The translations under genes and the position numbers were made by a program. Below are positions 35,909 to 45,299 of a stretch of 64,000 nt of DNA, one piece after another (position 1 is the stretch's first letter; every line of letters begins with the position of its first letter). Source of the stretch: Mucilaginibacter polytrichastri. GTDB lineage: Bacteria > Bacteroidota > Bacteroidia > Sphingobacteriales > Sphingobacteriaceae. The stretch covers positions 890,022 through 954,021 of the forward strand of contig NZ_MPPL01000001.1 of NCBI RefSeq assembly GCF_001911425.1. Reading direction: 5' to 3'. Under the pieces are notes generated by a model. The model searched no databases, was not told the DNA's origin, and worked only from the letters and a program-made list of their open reading frames with translations.

Positions 35909-38900
35909 ATGAATAAACTTAGACCTAGATTATTCAAGGCAATTAATCGCTTTAGCTTATTATGCCTGATCCTATTTTTTTCCTTTAGCTACGCAGTAGC
36001 TCAAAAAACAGTAATTAAAGGCTCGATAAAAGATGCGAAAGGCCTGCCGCTACCGTCTGTAACCGTAGTAATAAAAGGCACTACTGTTGGCACCACTAGC
36101 GGCATTAACGGCGATTATTCTATTTCTGCACCAAAAGGCAGTACCCTGGTGTTTCGCTTTATTGGCTATGCAACAAAAGAGGTAACTGTTGGCGAAGAAA
36201 GCAGCATTAACGTAACCCTGCTGGAAAGCGAGAACAAATTAAATGAAGTTGTTGTAGTTGGTTATGGCACAACCACCAAAAAAGAACTGACAAGCGCCAT
36301 TAGTACTGTAAAAGCAGAACAGTTTAATGCTGGTGTTGTAACATCGCCTGCAGACCTGCTGGAAGGCAAGGTTGCCGGTTTGAATATCACTAACGATGGT
36401 AACCCTAACAGCACGCCAACTGTTACATTAAGAGGGCCATCGTCGTTAAGGCCGGGTGGTTCAACACCATTTTACGTAATAGATGGCGTGCCCGGAGCCG
36501 ACTTTAATTTGGTAGCCCCATCAGACATTGCTTCTATTGATGTGTTAAAAGATGCCTCTGCAGCAGCTATTTATGGTACAAGGGCTACTAATGGGGTTAT
36601 TATTGTAACTACTAAAAAAGCTAAAACCGGGCAGGTACGTATGACCTATGATGGTTATGGCTCTTTTGAAAAAGTGGCTAACCAATTTGAGGTTGCAAGT
36701 GCCGACCAGCTAAGGGCGTATGTAAAAGCTAACGGACAGAGTTTTACTCCGGCAAATGACAACGGTGGTAATACCGATTGGCAAAAAGCAGTAGAGCGAA
36801 GCCACGGTTTTTCACAAAATCATAACTTATCTTTTGGCGGCGGGTCTGATAAAACTACTTATAGCGGTAGTTTAAACTATCTGCAAGATCAGGGAATTGT
36901 TAAGAGCAGCGATTTAAAACGTGTAATTGGCCGCATCAACGTATCGCAAAAGGCTTTAAATGATAAACTTAAATTAGACTTTTCTGTAAATAATTCGGTA
37001 AGTAACGCAGATCTATTGGTTAATGATATTTACCTTTCATCTGCAAATGGCCAAAATCCGGGTTTGTTCAAATCTATAGTACAATACTTGCCTACCCGTA
37101 GTATCTATAATGCCGATGGTACATTTTATAACGACCCTACTTTAAAGTTGGGTTATAACCCTGTAGGCTTAATTACAAATGATAGCTATAAGCAAAAAAT
37201 AAATTTGTTGTTAGCTAATACCAGGGCAGAATTACAGCTCCCATTCGGTTTGGTTTATAATTTAAATTTAGCCTACCAAAGCAGAACTACGGATAACAAC
37301 ACGTACTATAATTCCGTGTCGGAATTGGCGCCCGGCCTTAACGGGAAGGCCATACGGTCAACTTATGATGATACCAAAAAACTAATGGAAAATTATCTTA
37401 CTTATTCTCATAAATGGAATGATAAGCACGATTTTAAAGTATTATTCGGTTACTCGTTCGATGAAACAACCACAGGCGACGGTTTTCAGTCAACCAATCA
37501 GAATTTCATTTCTGATGTTACAGGTTCAAATAACTTGGCTTTGGGTACGCCAGCTTCTGGTTACAGGGTAGATTATGGTAGTGTTGCAGTAGAAACTCTG
37601 CGTTTAATATCATTTTACACCAGGCTTAATTATAGCTACATGGGCAAATACATTTTCCAGGCGTCTGTTCGTCGCGATGGTTCAAATGCATTTGGTATTA
37701 ATAATCGTTGGGGATATTTTCCTGCAGGATCTGCCGCATGGCGAATCAGCGACGAATCTTTTATGAAGTTTCAGTCGTTATTTGACGATTTAAAATTACG
37801 GGTAGGCTACGGTAAAACCGGTAATTCTCTGGGCTTCCCGGCTTATACACCGTTGACGCAATACAATACAACTGGTAGCTTTTATAACAATGGCACCTAT
37901 ATTGGTGCTATCGGGCCAACACAAAACCCCAACCCAAATCTAAAATGGGAAGCTACGGCAACTATCAACGGAGGTATAGATTTTTCTATATTAAAAGGTC
38001 GCCTGTCTGGTTCTGTTGATGTATACAATAAAAAAACTACCGATATGATCTCTAGCATACCAGTATCAACAGTTACAAACTTGGTTAATACGTTAACTGC
38101 TAACGTAGGAAGTATGGTTAATAAAGGTGTTGAAATAGCTTTAAGCGGAACACCGGTTAAAGGAAGCAATTTTAACTGGAGCAGTTACGGAAACATATCC
38201 TTCAATAAAAATAAGATTACTTCATTGGGTACCAATTTATCTAAAATATATGTTGGTGATCCGGAAGGACCCGGGCAAAGCGGCATTAAGGTTTCTATAA
38301 TAGAGGCAGGCTACCCTTTGGGCGAATTTTATACCCTTAAGTACCTTGGCCGTACCAATGGCATATCTACCTTTTTAGGTGCTAACGGCCAGCCTACTAC
38401 TACACCCGTAAGTACAGACCAAACTTATGCCGGTAATGCACAGCCAACTTATATTTTTGGCTGGGGTAATGATTTCTCCTATAAAAAATTCAGTTTTAAC
38501 TTCTTCTTCCGTGGCCAGGGTGGTAACAAAATCATGAATGCTTCGCTTGCAGGCTTTAATCAGCCTACGCAGGCTTCGGCCCATGGTGTGCCTGTGTTAA
38601 CATTAAGCGAACCGGGTAATGATGTTAATGCTAACCTTTATTCTACCAGATATTTAGAAAGCGGTGCGTTTATCAGGTTAAGCAATGCAACATTATCTTA
38701 CCGGATAAAAATACCGGGTAATTACATACATAGCCTTAAGATATATGTAACCGGCACCAACCTGTTTATCATTACTAAATATAAAGGTGTAGATCCTGAA
38801 TTGAATTTAAATCTTAATAATCAGCAAAGCGGCCAGTTCATTGGGGTAGACGCTAATAACTTTTATCCAAGAACACGCAGTTTTCTGGCTGGCTTAACAA

Positions 38901-38911
38901 TTGATTTATAA
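35909..38911 (+). CDS. SusC-like TonB-dependent glycan transporter (PUL 2)
   Basis: 1000 aa. Signal peptide to ~Q32 (SFSYAVAQK), carboxypeptidase-regulatory-like domain at ~35-108 (IKGSIKDAKGLPLPSVTVVI), SusC signature LNEVVVVGYGTTTKKELTSA at ~111-130, plug and barrel. The closing residues RSFLAGLTIDL are the usual barrel end. It imports the glycan of PUL 2. The susD gene starts 22 bases after its stop; a short out-of-frame open reading extends back into susC but is not used. Confidence 0.97.
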   Translation: MNKLRPRLFKAINRFSLLCLILFFSFSYAVAQKTVIKGSIKDAKGLPLPSVTVVIKGTTVGTTSGINGDYSISAPKGSTLVFRFIGYATKEVTVGEESSINVTLLESENKLNEVVVVGYGTTTKKELTSAISTVKAEQFNAGVVTSPADLLEGKVAGLNITNDGNPNSTPTVTLRGPSSLRPGGSTPFYVIDGVPGADFNLVAPSDIASIDVLKDASAAAIYGTRATNGVIIVTTKKAKTGQVRMTYDGYGSFEKVANQFEVASADQLRAYVKANGQSFTPANDNGGNTDWQKAVERSHGFSQNHNLSFGGGSDKTTYSGSLNYLQDQGIVKSSDLKRVIGRINVSQKALNDKLKLDFSVNNSVSNADLLVNDIYLSSANGQNPGLFKSIVQYLPTRSIYNADGTFYNDPTLKLGYNPVGLITNDSYKQKINLLLANTRAELQLPFGLVYNLNLAYQSRTTDNNTYYNSVSELAPGLNGKAIRSTYDDTKKLMENYLTYSHKWNDKHDFKVLFGYSFDETTTGDGFQSTNQNFISDVTGSNNLALGTPASGYRVDYGSVAVETLRLISFYTRLNYSYMGKYIFQASVRRDGSNAFGINNRWGYFPAGSAAWRISDESFMKFQSLFDDLKLRVGYGKTGNSLGFPAYTPLTQYNTTGSFYNNGTYIGAIGPTQNPNPNLKWEATATINGGIDFSILKGRLSGSVDVYNKKTTDMISSIPVSTVTNLVNTLTANVGSMVNKGVEIALSGTPVKGSNFNWSSYGNISFNKNKITSLGTNLSKIYVGDPEGPGQSGIKVSIIEAGYPLGEFYTLKYLGRTNGISTFLGANGQPTTTPVSTDQTYAGNAQPTYIFGWGNDFSYKKFSFNFFFRGQGGNKIMNASLAGFNQPTQASAHGVPVLTLSEPGNDVNANLYSTRYLESGAFIRLSNATLSYRIKIPGNYIHSLKIYVTGTNLFIITKYKGVDPELNLNLNNQQSGQFIGVDANNFYPRTRSFLAGLTIDL

Positions 38912-38933
38912 TAAGTTTTTAAAAAGTAAAGAT

Positions 38934-40526
38934 ATGAACCACATAAGAAAATATAAGCTGTTTAATTTTATCGCTTTAATAGCGGCTGCAGCATACCTGT
39001 CGGGTTGTACAAAGTTGGATATTACACCCAAATCAACACTTACGCCTGATATTTTTCCAACAACACCTGCACAATACCTAGCAGCAACCGGCCCAATTTA
39101 TACTTCATTTCGTACAGCACCAGGTAGGGAATACTGGTTATTACAAAATTTAAGTACCGACGAAAATGTTTTGGTTGCCCGGGGTGGTAACTGGCTGGAT
39201 GGCGGAACCTATTCTACAGTAAACCTGCATACTGTAACGCCTGATAATGGCATGATAGAAAGCTGCTGGTCATGGGGATACAAAACGATAAGTACTTGTA
39301 ACCAAGTTTTAACATTGTTTAGTTCGGTTGCCGAAAGTACTTCCAAGCAACAAACAGTGGCAGAAATAAAAACCATGCGCGCCCTCTCTTATTTTTATAT
39401 GATGGATCTGTTTGGTAATGTGCCTATTTCTAAAACATTTGGCGATACAACCAATCTTGGCACCCAAACCAGGGCGCAGGTGTTTGCATTTGTAGAAAGC
39501 GAGCTGTTGGCTCAAATTCCAAATTTAAGCGCAACTGTTGATGCATCTACTTATGGCAGGCCTACCAAATTTCTTGCATATGCTATTCTGGCCAAAATGT
39601 ATTTAAATGCAGAATACTATACAGGTACACAACGCTACCAGGATGCAGTAGTGATGTGTGATAATATCATCAACGGTGGCAAATACAGTTTGGATGCTGA
39701 TTATTTGGGCATGTTTAAGCCCAATAATGGACCGTTAATAAAGGATTTTATTTTTGCCATACCTTATGATGGTATACAAGCCACTGGTATGTATTATTCC
39801 CGCTGGACTATTAATCCTAATTTGAAGAATAAGTATAAAATGCCATACACCCCAGATGGGCCAGTGTATACCTATAAACAGTTTTATGCTTTGTATAATG
39901 ACCCTAATGATATTCGCAGAAAACAATATTTAACAGGGAAACAATATAATAACGACGGTACGCCTATTAACATTACAACAACAAATATTGGCCTGGATGC
40001 AAGCTACAGCGGCTCGGCTCCTAATGCTACAGTTATTCATCAGTTAGAATTTACACCAGACATTGTTTGGAAAAACAACGCAACATTTGATATTGGTAAT
40101 GACGAACTGGCTAATGAAGAGGGGTATCGCAATAATAAATTTTACCCGGATAGTTTAAATACAGACCGAAACCAAGGTAATGATGTGCCAATGTTTAGAT
40201 ATGCCGACGTTTTATTAGAAAAAGCGGAGGCTATTATGAGAGGAGCATCTGCCACTAATGGCGCTACTGCGTTAACGCTTGTAAATCAAGTTCGTACAAG
40301 GGCAAAAGCGTCATTGCTTTTATCTATTACGTTGCAAGATATACTGGATGAGCGCGGAAGGGAACTCGCAATTGAAATGTGGCGGAGAAATGATATGATC
40401 CGGTTTGGACAGTTTGAAAAAGCATGGGGTATCAAGACAGACGCAAATCCAAATAAACGGATATTCCCTATACCCAGACCTGAGATGCAGCTAAATCCTA
40501 AATTGGTTCAAAACCCGGGATATTAA
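38934..40526 (+). CDS. SusD/RagB-family lipoprotein (PUL 2)
   Basis: 530 aa from the ATG at 38934 (MNHIRKYKLFNF), which places the lipobox at LSGC with Cys25. The first ATG-like start 33 bases upstream overlaps susC and spoils the signal peptide. Typical SusD features are IKTMRALSYFYMMDLFGNVP, VLLEKAEAIMRGASATNG and the RGRELAIEMWRRNDMIRFGQ motif near residue 475, with an ending of PIPRPEMQLNPKLVQNPGY. It captures the substrate for the SusC encoded upstream. Confidence 0.97.
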   Translation: MNHIRKYKLFNFIALIAAAAYLSGCTKLDITPKSTLTPDIFPTTPAQYLAATGPIYTSFRTAPGREYWLLQNLSTDENVLVARGGNWLDGGTYSTVNLHTVTPDNGMIESCWSWGYKTISTCNQVLTLFSSVAESTSKQQTVAEIKTMRALSYFYMMDLFGNVPISKTFGDTTNLGTQTRAQVFAFVESELLAQIPNLSATVDASTYGRPTKFLAYAILAKMYLNAEYYTGTQRYQDAVVMCDNIINGGKYSLDADYLGMFKPNNGPLIKDFIFAIPYDGIQATGMYYSRWTINPNLKNKYKMPYTPDGPVYTYKQFYALYNDPNDIRRKQYLTGKQYNNDGTPINITTTNIGLDASYSGSAPNATVIHQLEFTPDIVWKNNATFDIGNDELANEEGYRNNKFYPDSLNTDRNQGNDVPMFRYADVLLEKAEAIMRGASATNGATALTLVNQVRTRAKASLLLSITLQDILDERGRELAIEMWRRNDMIRFGQFEKAWGIKTDANPNKRIFPIPRPEMQLNPKLVQNPGY

Positions 40527-40535
40527 TTGAAATAC

Positions 40536-40578
40536 CGGCTAAGTTCATCTCTAATAATTAAGATGAACTTAGCCGTTT
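40536..40578 (+). terminator. Hairpin between PUL 2 susD and GH28
   Basis: Arms 40536-40550 (cggctaagttcatct) and 40561-40575 are exact inverted complements with a 10-nt loop, followed by ttt. It lies 10 bases after the susD stop and could lower expression of the enzymes relative to susCD, as at 12699 in PUL 1. Confidence 0.75.
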
Positions 40579-40593
40579 CTAAAAGCTACCTAT

Positions 40594-42138
40594 ATGCAAC
40601 TGAACAAGAAAATCGTTATCCTTTTTACCGCATTAGCCTTCTTAAACAGTGCAGCCAAGGCCAGTGGAAAGGTGTACGATATTACTAAATATGGTGCCCG
40701 TGCCGATGGCATTACCAATAATACGGTAGCCATACAGAAAGCTATTGATGAAGCTGCTGTAAATGGAGGAATGGTGTTAATACCGGCCGGAAAATTTGTT
40801 ACCGGGGTAATTACACTTAAGTCAAATGTAGAACTGCACCTTGCAGCCAATGCTGCATTGCTGGCAACCACAAAGCGCATTGACTATGGTGCAGGTAATG
40901 CATCGGCATTAATTTTAGCAGATGGGCAGCACCATATTGCCATAACCGGTAAAGGTACTATTGATGGGCAGGGAGACCTTTTGATCAAAGATATTTACCG
41001 GATGCTTAAAGACGGTATTTTAAAAGATGCAGAGTGGCAAAAGTATAACGAGTGGCATCAAATGCGCCCTGCTGAAGATAACCGGCCCAAACTGATCCAG
41101 TTTAAAAAATGTGACAACATTACGATTAAAAATGTGACCATTAAAAATGGGCTGGACTGGATACAGGATTACAGATCTTGTACCAATATGGTTATCGACA
41201 GTATAAAGGTAGAGAGTAATACTTACCTTAATAATGATGGCATAGACCTGGTAGATTGTAAGAATGTAAGGCTTACCAATAGCTCGTTTAACGTGGCTGA
41301 TGATGGTATATGTCTGAAATCTCATGACCCAAAAGACGGGTGCGATCATATTTATATTGCCGATTGTTCTATCCGTTCAAGTGCCAGTGCATTTAAATTA
41401 GGTACTGCATCCCGTGGTGCGTTCAGAAATATTACAGTCAGAAATTTAAAGATATACGACACCTATCGCTCAGCCATAGCACTCGAATCTGTAGATGGAG
41501 CGGTATTAGAGCATATTGATATTCGTAACGTAACTGCAAAAAATACAGGGAATGCCATCTTTATCCGTTTGGGTAAACGGCAAAAAAATGTAAATCCCGG
41601 TAGTGTAAACGGCATCTATATTGCCAATGTTAAGGTACAGGTGCCAGCTGGCAAACCAGATGCCGGTTACCAGATGGAAGGTCCGGAGGTAAATGGCAAG
41701 CACAATGTATTTCCGTCATCCATCGTTGGTATTCCGGGGTATCCTGTTCAGGATGTAACGCTGGAAAATATTGATATAGTTTACGAAGGCGGCGCCAAAA
41801 AAGAAGTCGCTTATTTTAATACCGATACACTTGCAAAAATCCCCGAGCAAATTAGCGACTATCCCGAGTTTTCGATGTTTGGCGAATTGCCTGCCTGGGG
41901 CTTTTATGTACGCCATGCAGCTAACATCAAATTAAAAAATGTAAGTATTGGCTATAAAACTACAGACTTCCGTACGGCTTGTGTTTTTGATGATGTAAGC
42001 GGGCTTAATATAAGCGGTTTAAACGTGAGTAAAGCACAAACCTTGCCGGTAGTATTGTACCATAAGGTAAGTAGCCTGTCGGTTCAAAAATTAACAACAC
42101 CATATAAAGATAAGAGAGCGCAAAAAGTAATTGATTAA
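40594..42138 (+). CDS. GH28-family glycoside hydrolase, paralogue of the enzyme at 32996
   Basis: 514 aa with a signal peptide (to ~A23, NSAAKAS). Beta-helix GH28: NNDG (Asp215) and VADD (Asp236, Asp237), and [11 protein letters not shown] instead of the G-H-G motif. Segments [19 protein letters not shown] and IDGQGDLL mark the N-terminus. The paralogue at 32996 on the other strand shares most motifs, so this looks like a duplicated gene, one copy on each side of the lacI-susCD core. It leads a tight plus-strand run with inositol oxygenase (17-nt gap), GH89 and the acyltransferase. Confidence 0.9.
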   Translation: MQLNKKIVILFTALAFLNSAAKASGKVYDITKYGARADGITNNTVAIQKAIDEAAVNGGMVLIPAGKFVTGVITLKSNVELHLAANAALLATTKRIDYGAGNASALILADGQHHIAITGKGTIDGQGDLLIKDIYRMLKDGILKDAEWQKYNEWHQMRPAEDNRPKLIQFKKCDNITIKNVTIKNGLDWIQDYRSCTNMVIDSIKVESNTYLNNDGIDLVDCKNVRLTNSSFNVADDGICLKSHDPKDGCDHIYIADCSIRSSASAFKLGTASRGAFRNITVRNLKIYDTYRSAIALESVDGAVLEHIDIRNVTAKNTGNAIFIRLGKRQKNVNPGSVNGIYIANVKVQVPAGKPDAGYQMEGPEVNGKHNVFPSSIVGIPGYPVQDVTLENIDIVYEGGAKKEVAYFNTDTLAKIPEQISDYPEFSMFGELPAWGFYVRHAANIKLKNVSIGYKTTDFRTACVFDDVSGLNISGLNVSKAQTLPVVLYHKVSSLSVQKLTTPYKDKRAQKVID

Positions 42139-42155
42139 CAATTAAAAACAAGATT

Positions 42156-43028
42156 ATGAAAGAGTTGAGCAAAGAAGAGATTTCTCCATTGTCGAGCCTC
42201 GAAGTGTGGGAGGATGATGTTTTAAAAAGATACCCCGAGCCCGGCACACCGGCAAAAGCTAAAGAAGAGTTCCGGAATTATGATAGCCCGGAGATCGATT
42301 CGGTAAGAGAGTTTTACAGGCTAAATCATAAGTATCAGACATATGATAATGTACTGGCTAAAAAGGCTAACTTTTTAAAGTTCGATAAAATGGAAATGCC
42401 CTGGTGGACAGCCATGGAATACCTGAACACTTTGATTGATGATTCTGACCCCGACATATCGCTCGATCAGCTACAACATTTACTGCAAACAGCAGAAGCC
42501 ATAAGGGCCGATGGGCACCCGGATTGGTTTGTACTTACCGGTTTTATTCATGACTTGGGTAAAGTGCTTTGCCTGTTTGGCGAACCGCAATGGAACGTAG
42601 TAGGCGATTCGTTCCCGGTGGGCTGTAAGTTCTCGGACAAAATTGTTTACCCGGAATTTTTTGCAGATAATCCTGATAGCAAAGACGAACGTTACAATAC
42701 CAAATACGGGGTGTATACGCATCAGTGCGGCCTTAATGAGGTACAGATGTCATGGGGGCATGATGAGTACCTGTACCAGATCACCCGCGATTATTTACCA
42801 GAACCAGCATTGTATATGATCCGTTACCACTCGTTCTACTCGCAACACCGCGAAAAAGCATACGATCATTTACTGAATGCGCACGACCAGGAAATGTTTA
42901 AATGGGTTGATAAATTTAACCCTTATGATCTGTATTCAAAAAGCCCGAAACCGCCGGTTGTTGCAGAACTAAAACCATATTACGAAGATTTAATAGCCAA
43001 GTATTTACCGGCAACGGTGAAATTATAA
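42156..43028 (+). CDS. myo-inositol oxygenase (MIOX), non-heme di-iron
   Basis: 290 aa, close to the ~285-aa animal and plant enzyme in length. Every di-iron ligand is present: His121 (ADGHPDW), His132-Asp133 (FIHDLGK), His202 (SWGHDEY), His225 (RYHSFYS) and Asp258 ([10 protein letters not shown]). Substrate-site motifs [20 protein letters not shown] and [13 protein letters not shown] match human MIOX. It has no signal peptide, so it is cytoplasmic. It cleaves the ring of myo-inositol with O2 to give D-glucuronate. It sits 17 bases after a GH28 gene and 57 before GH89, in the PUL 2 operon, which is unusual; no inositol dehydrogenase or uronate isomerase is seen in the window. Confidence 0.95.
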   Translation: MKELSKEEISPLSSLEVWEDDVLKRYPEPGTPAKAKEEFRNYDSPEIDSVREFYRLNHKYQTYDNVLAKKANFLKFDKMEMPWWTAMEYLNTLIDDSDPDISLDQLQHLLQTAEAIRADGHPDWFVLTGFIHDLGKVLCLFGEPQWNVVGDSFPVGCKFSDKIVYPEFFADNPDSKDERYNTKYGVYTHQCGLNEVQMSWGHDEYLYQITRDYLPEPALYMIRYHSFYSQHREKAYDHLLNAHDQEMFKWVDKFNPYDLYSKSPKPPVVAELKPYYEDLIAKYLPATVKL

Positions 43029-43085
43029 TGGCAGGGATAATTATTTTTTTAAGCTGTAGGTATTTTTAATTTGAGCATTTAATTA

Positions 43086-45287
43086 ATGAACAGAAACATC
43101 AGGATTTTATTACTATGCTTAGGTTTAAGTATTTCTGCTAATGCATTTGCACAATATAATACCGCATCGTCATATGCGCTTATTAAAAGGGTAATCCCCG
43201 GTTATGAGAGAAACTTTATGGTTGAAATGCTTCCGGCAGATGCGCCGAAAGATGTTTTTGAGGTAGAGGGTGTTAAGGGAAAGATTGTTTTACGCGGTAA
43301 TAATGGCGTGGCTGTAGCCTCGGCATTGTATTATTATTTAACCCAATATGGGCACTGCCAAATTACCTGGAACGGTACAAACCTAAAGTTGCCGTTAAAA
43401 ATGCCTTTGCCTGTTGCCAAAGTGCACAAAAGCACGCCCTATCAATACCGCTATTACCTCAACTATTGCACGTACAGTTATAGCATGAGTTGGTGGGATT
43501 GGAAACGATGGGAAAAGGAAATTGACTGGATGGCCATGCACGGCATTAACATGCCGCTTGCCATTACCGGGCAGGAGTATGTATGGTATCAGGTTTACAA
43601 GGATATGGGTTTTACCGATAAGGATATGCAGGGCTTTTTTAGCGGCCCGGCGTATTTTGGTTGGTTTTATATGGGTAACCTGGACGCCTGGGGCGGTCCG
43701 CTGCCCATGAGCTGGATCACATCGCACAAAGACCTGCAGCTAAAAATTTTACAGCGCGAAAGAGCCTTGGGTATTAAGCCCGTTCTGCCTGCATTTACAG
43801 GGCACGTACCGGCTGCATTTAAGGTTCATTTCCCTAATGCAAAGCTTAAACAAACCAACTGGAATAATGGCTTTGCCGACACCTATATTCTGGATTCGGA
43901 AGACCCGCTTTTTGCAGATATAGGAAAGAAGTTTCTGCAGGCGCAAACTAAAATTTATGGTACAGACCATTTGTATTCTGCCGATACGTTTAACGAGAAT
44001 GAGCCGCCATCTGACGATCCGGCCTTTCTTTCTAAGCTAAGCGCCAGGGTGTATGATGGTATGCGCATAGCCGACCCTAAAGCCATTTGGGTAATGCAGG
44101 GATGGCTGTTTTTTAGCGACCGTAAATTCTGGCGTAACGAACAAATTAAAGCACTGCTTAATGCTGTGCCAAACGACCACATGATTGTGCTGGATCTCAA
44201 TACAGATTATGAAGCCATCTGGAAACGAACCGAAGCCTTTTACGGCAAGCCCTGGATCTGGAATATGCTTCATAATTATGGCGGTAACAATAGTATGTTC
44301 GGTAGGATGGAGGCAGTTGCCAGTCAGCCTGCTGCGGCACTAAACGACACTGCTTCGCGGCGGCTGGAGGGTATAGGCCTCACGATGGAAGCCATTGAGC
44401 AAACACCGGTTTTGTACGAATTAATGACACAGAATACCTGGCAGAATACCCCCATAGATTTAAATAAATGGTTGCCCGAGTATTTATACAACCGGTATGG
44501 TGTTAAAAACAAAGCCGCTGTAGATGCCTGGCAGGTATTAAGAAAAACAGTATTTAACGGCAAGGATATCCGCGACGGGGCAGAATCTATCCTTACAGGC
44601 CGCCCCACTATGGATTCGGCCACAGTGTGGACTAAAACCCGCCTTAATTATAACCGTAAAGATTTGTTGCCTGCATGGGACAATATGATGAAGGCAATAC
44701 CCCAATGCCAAAAAAGCGATGGCTTTAATTATGATCTGGTTGATTTAACCCGGCAGGTCCTGGCCAACTACGCCCGCCCGCTGCAACAAAAGTGGGTTAA
44801 CGCTTATCAGCAAAAAAATATAGCCGATTTTAAAAAATACAGCGCACAATACCTGCAACTGATACAGGATATGGACGAACTGCTGGCCACCAGGAAAGAT
44901 TTTTTGTTAGGTACCTGGATAGCAGATGCACGGAAATGGGGAACAACACCTGCCGAAAAAGCGCTATATGAACGTAATGCCCGTGACTTAATTACCCTTT
45001 GGGGCGATGAAAATAGCCCCTTGCACGAATATTCATGCAGGCAATGGAGTGGGCTGTTAAACGATTTTTATCAAAAACGCTGGCAGAAATTTTTTGATAC
45101 GCTTAACCAATCTTTAAGCACGGGTAAGGAGGCAGATCTGAAAGCCTTTGATCAATCTATCCGTAAATGGGAGTGGCAATGGGTAAATACACAGAAAGCA
45201 TTCCCCGTAAATGCTTCGGGCAATAGTATAGCTGTTTCCCGCAAATTGTTTAAGAAATACAGAACGGCTATGGGCGCAGATTTATAA
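43086..45287 (+). CDS. GH89 alpha-N-acetylglucosaminidase
   Basis: 733 aa with a signal peptide (to ~A22, SANAFAQ). The three GH89 regions are visible: a small N-terminal alpha/beta domain, a TIM barrel with SMSWWDWKRWEKEIDWMAMH, and an all-helical C-terminal domain. Catalytic residues by comparison with human NAGLU: Glu304 in DTFNENEPPS and Glu435 in LTMEAIEQTPVL. It removes terminal alpha-linked GlcNAc. It is followed after 12 bases by a membrane acyltransferase of the HGSNAT type, the enzyme that in animals acetylates alpha-glucosamine so that NAGLU can act on it. Confidence 0.93.
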   Translation: MNRNIRILLLCLGLSISANAFAQYNTASSYALIKRVIPGYERNFMVEMLPADAPKDVFEVEGVKGKIVLRGNNGVAVASALYYYLTQYGHCQITWNGTNLKLPLKMPLPVAKVHKSTPYQYRYYLNYCTYSYSMSWWDWKRWEKEIDWMAMHGINMPLAITGQEYVWYQVYKDMGFTDKDMQGFFSGPAYFGWFYMGNLDAWGGPLPMSWITSHKDLQLKILQRERALGIKPVLPAFTGHVPAAFKVHFPNAKLKQTNWNNGFADTYILDSEDPLFADIGKKFLQAQTKIYGTDHLYSADTFNENEPPSDDPAFLSKLSARVYDGMRIADPKAIWVMQGWLFFSDRKFWRNEQIKALLNAVPNDHMIVLDLNTDYEAIWKRTEAFYGKPWIWNMLHNYGGNNSMFGRMEAVASQPAAALNDTASRRLEGIGLTMEAIEQTPVLYELMTQNTWQNTPIDLNKWLPEYLYNRYGVKNKAAVDAWQVLRKTVFNGKDIRDGAESILTGRPTMDSATVWTKTRLNYNRKDLLPAWDNMMKAIPQCQKSDGFNYDLVDLTRQVLANYARPLQQKWVNAYQQKNIADFKKYSAQYLQLIQDMDELLATRKDFLLGTWIADARKWGTTPAEKALYERNARDLITLWGDENSPLHEYSCRQWSGLLNDFYQKRWQKFFDTLNQSLSTGKEADLKAFDQSIRKWEWQWVNTQKAFPVNASGNSIAVSRKLFKKYRTAMGADL

Positions 45288-45299
45288 TAACCCTTATCA

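Noticed and set aside
40536..40578. Operator for PUL 2 enzymes
   Set aside because: The long GC-containing inverted repeat just after the susD stop, followed by T's, is more simply a terminator/attenuator, and lacks the CTTAAACGGTT core.
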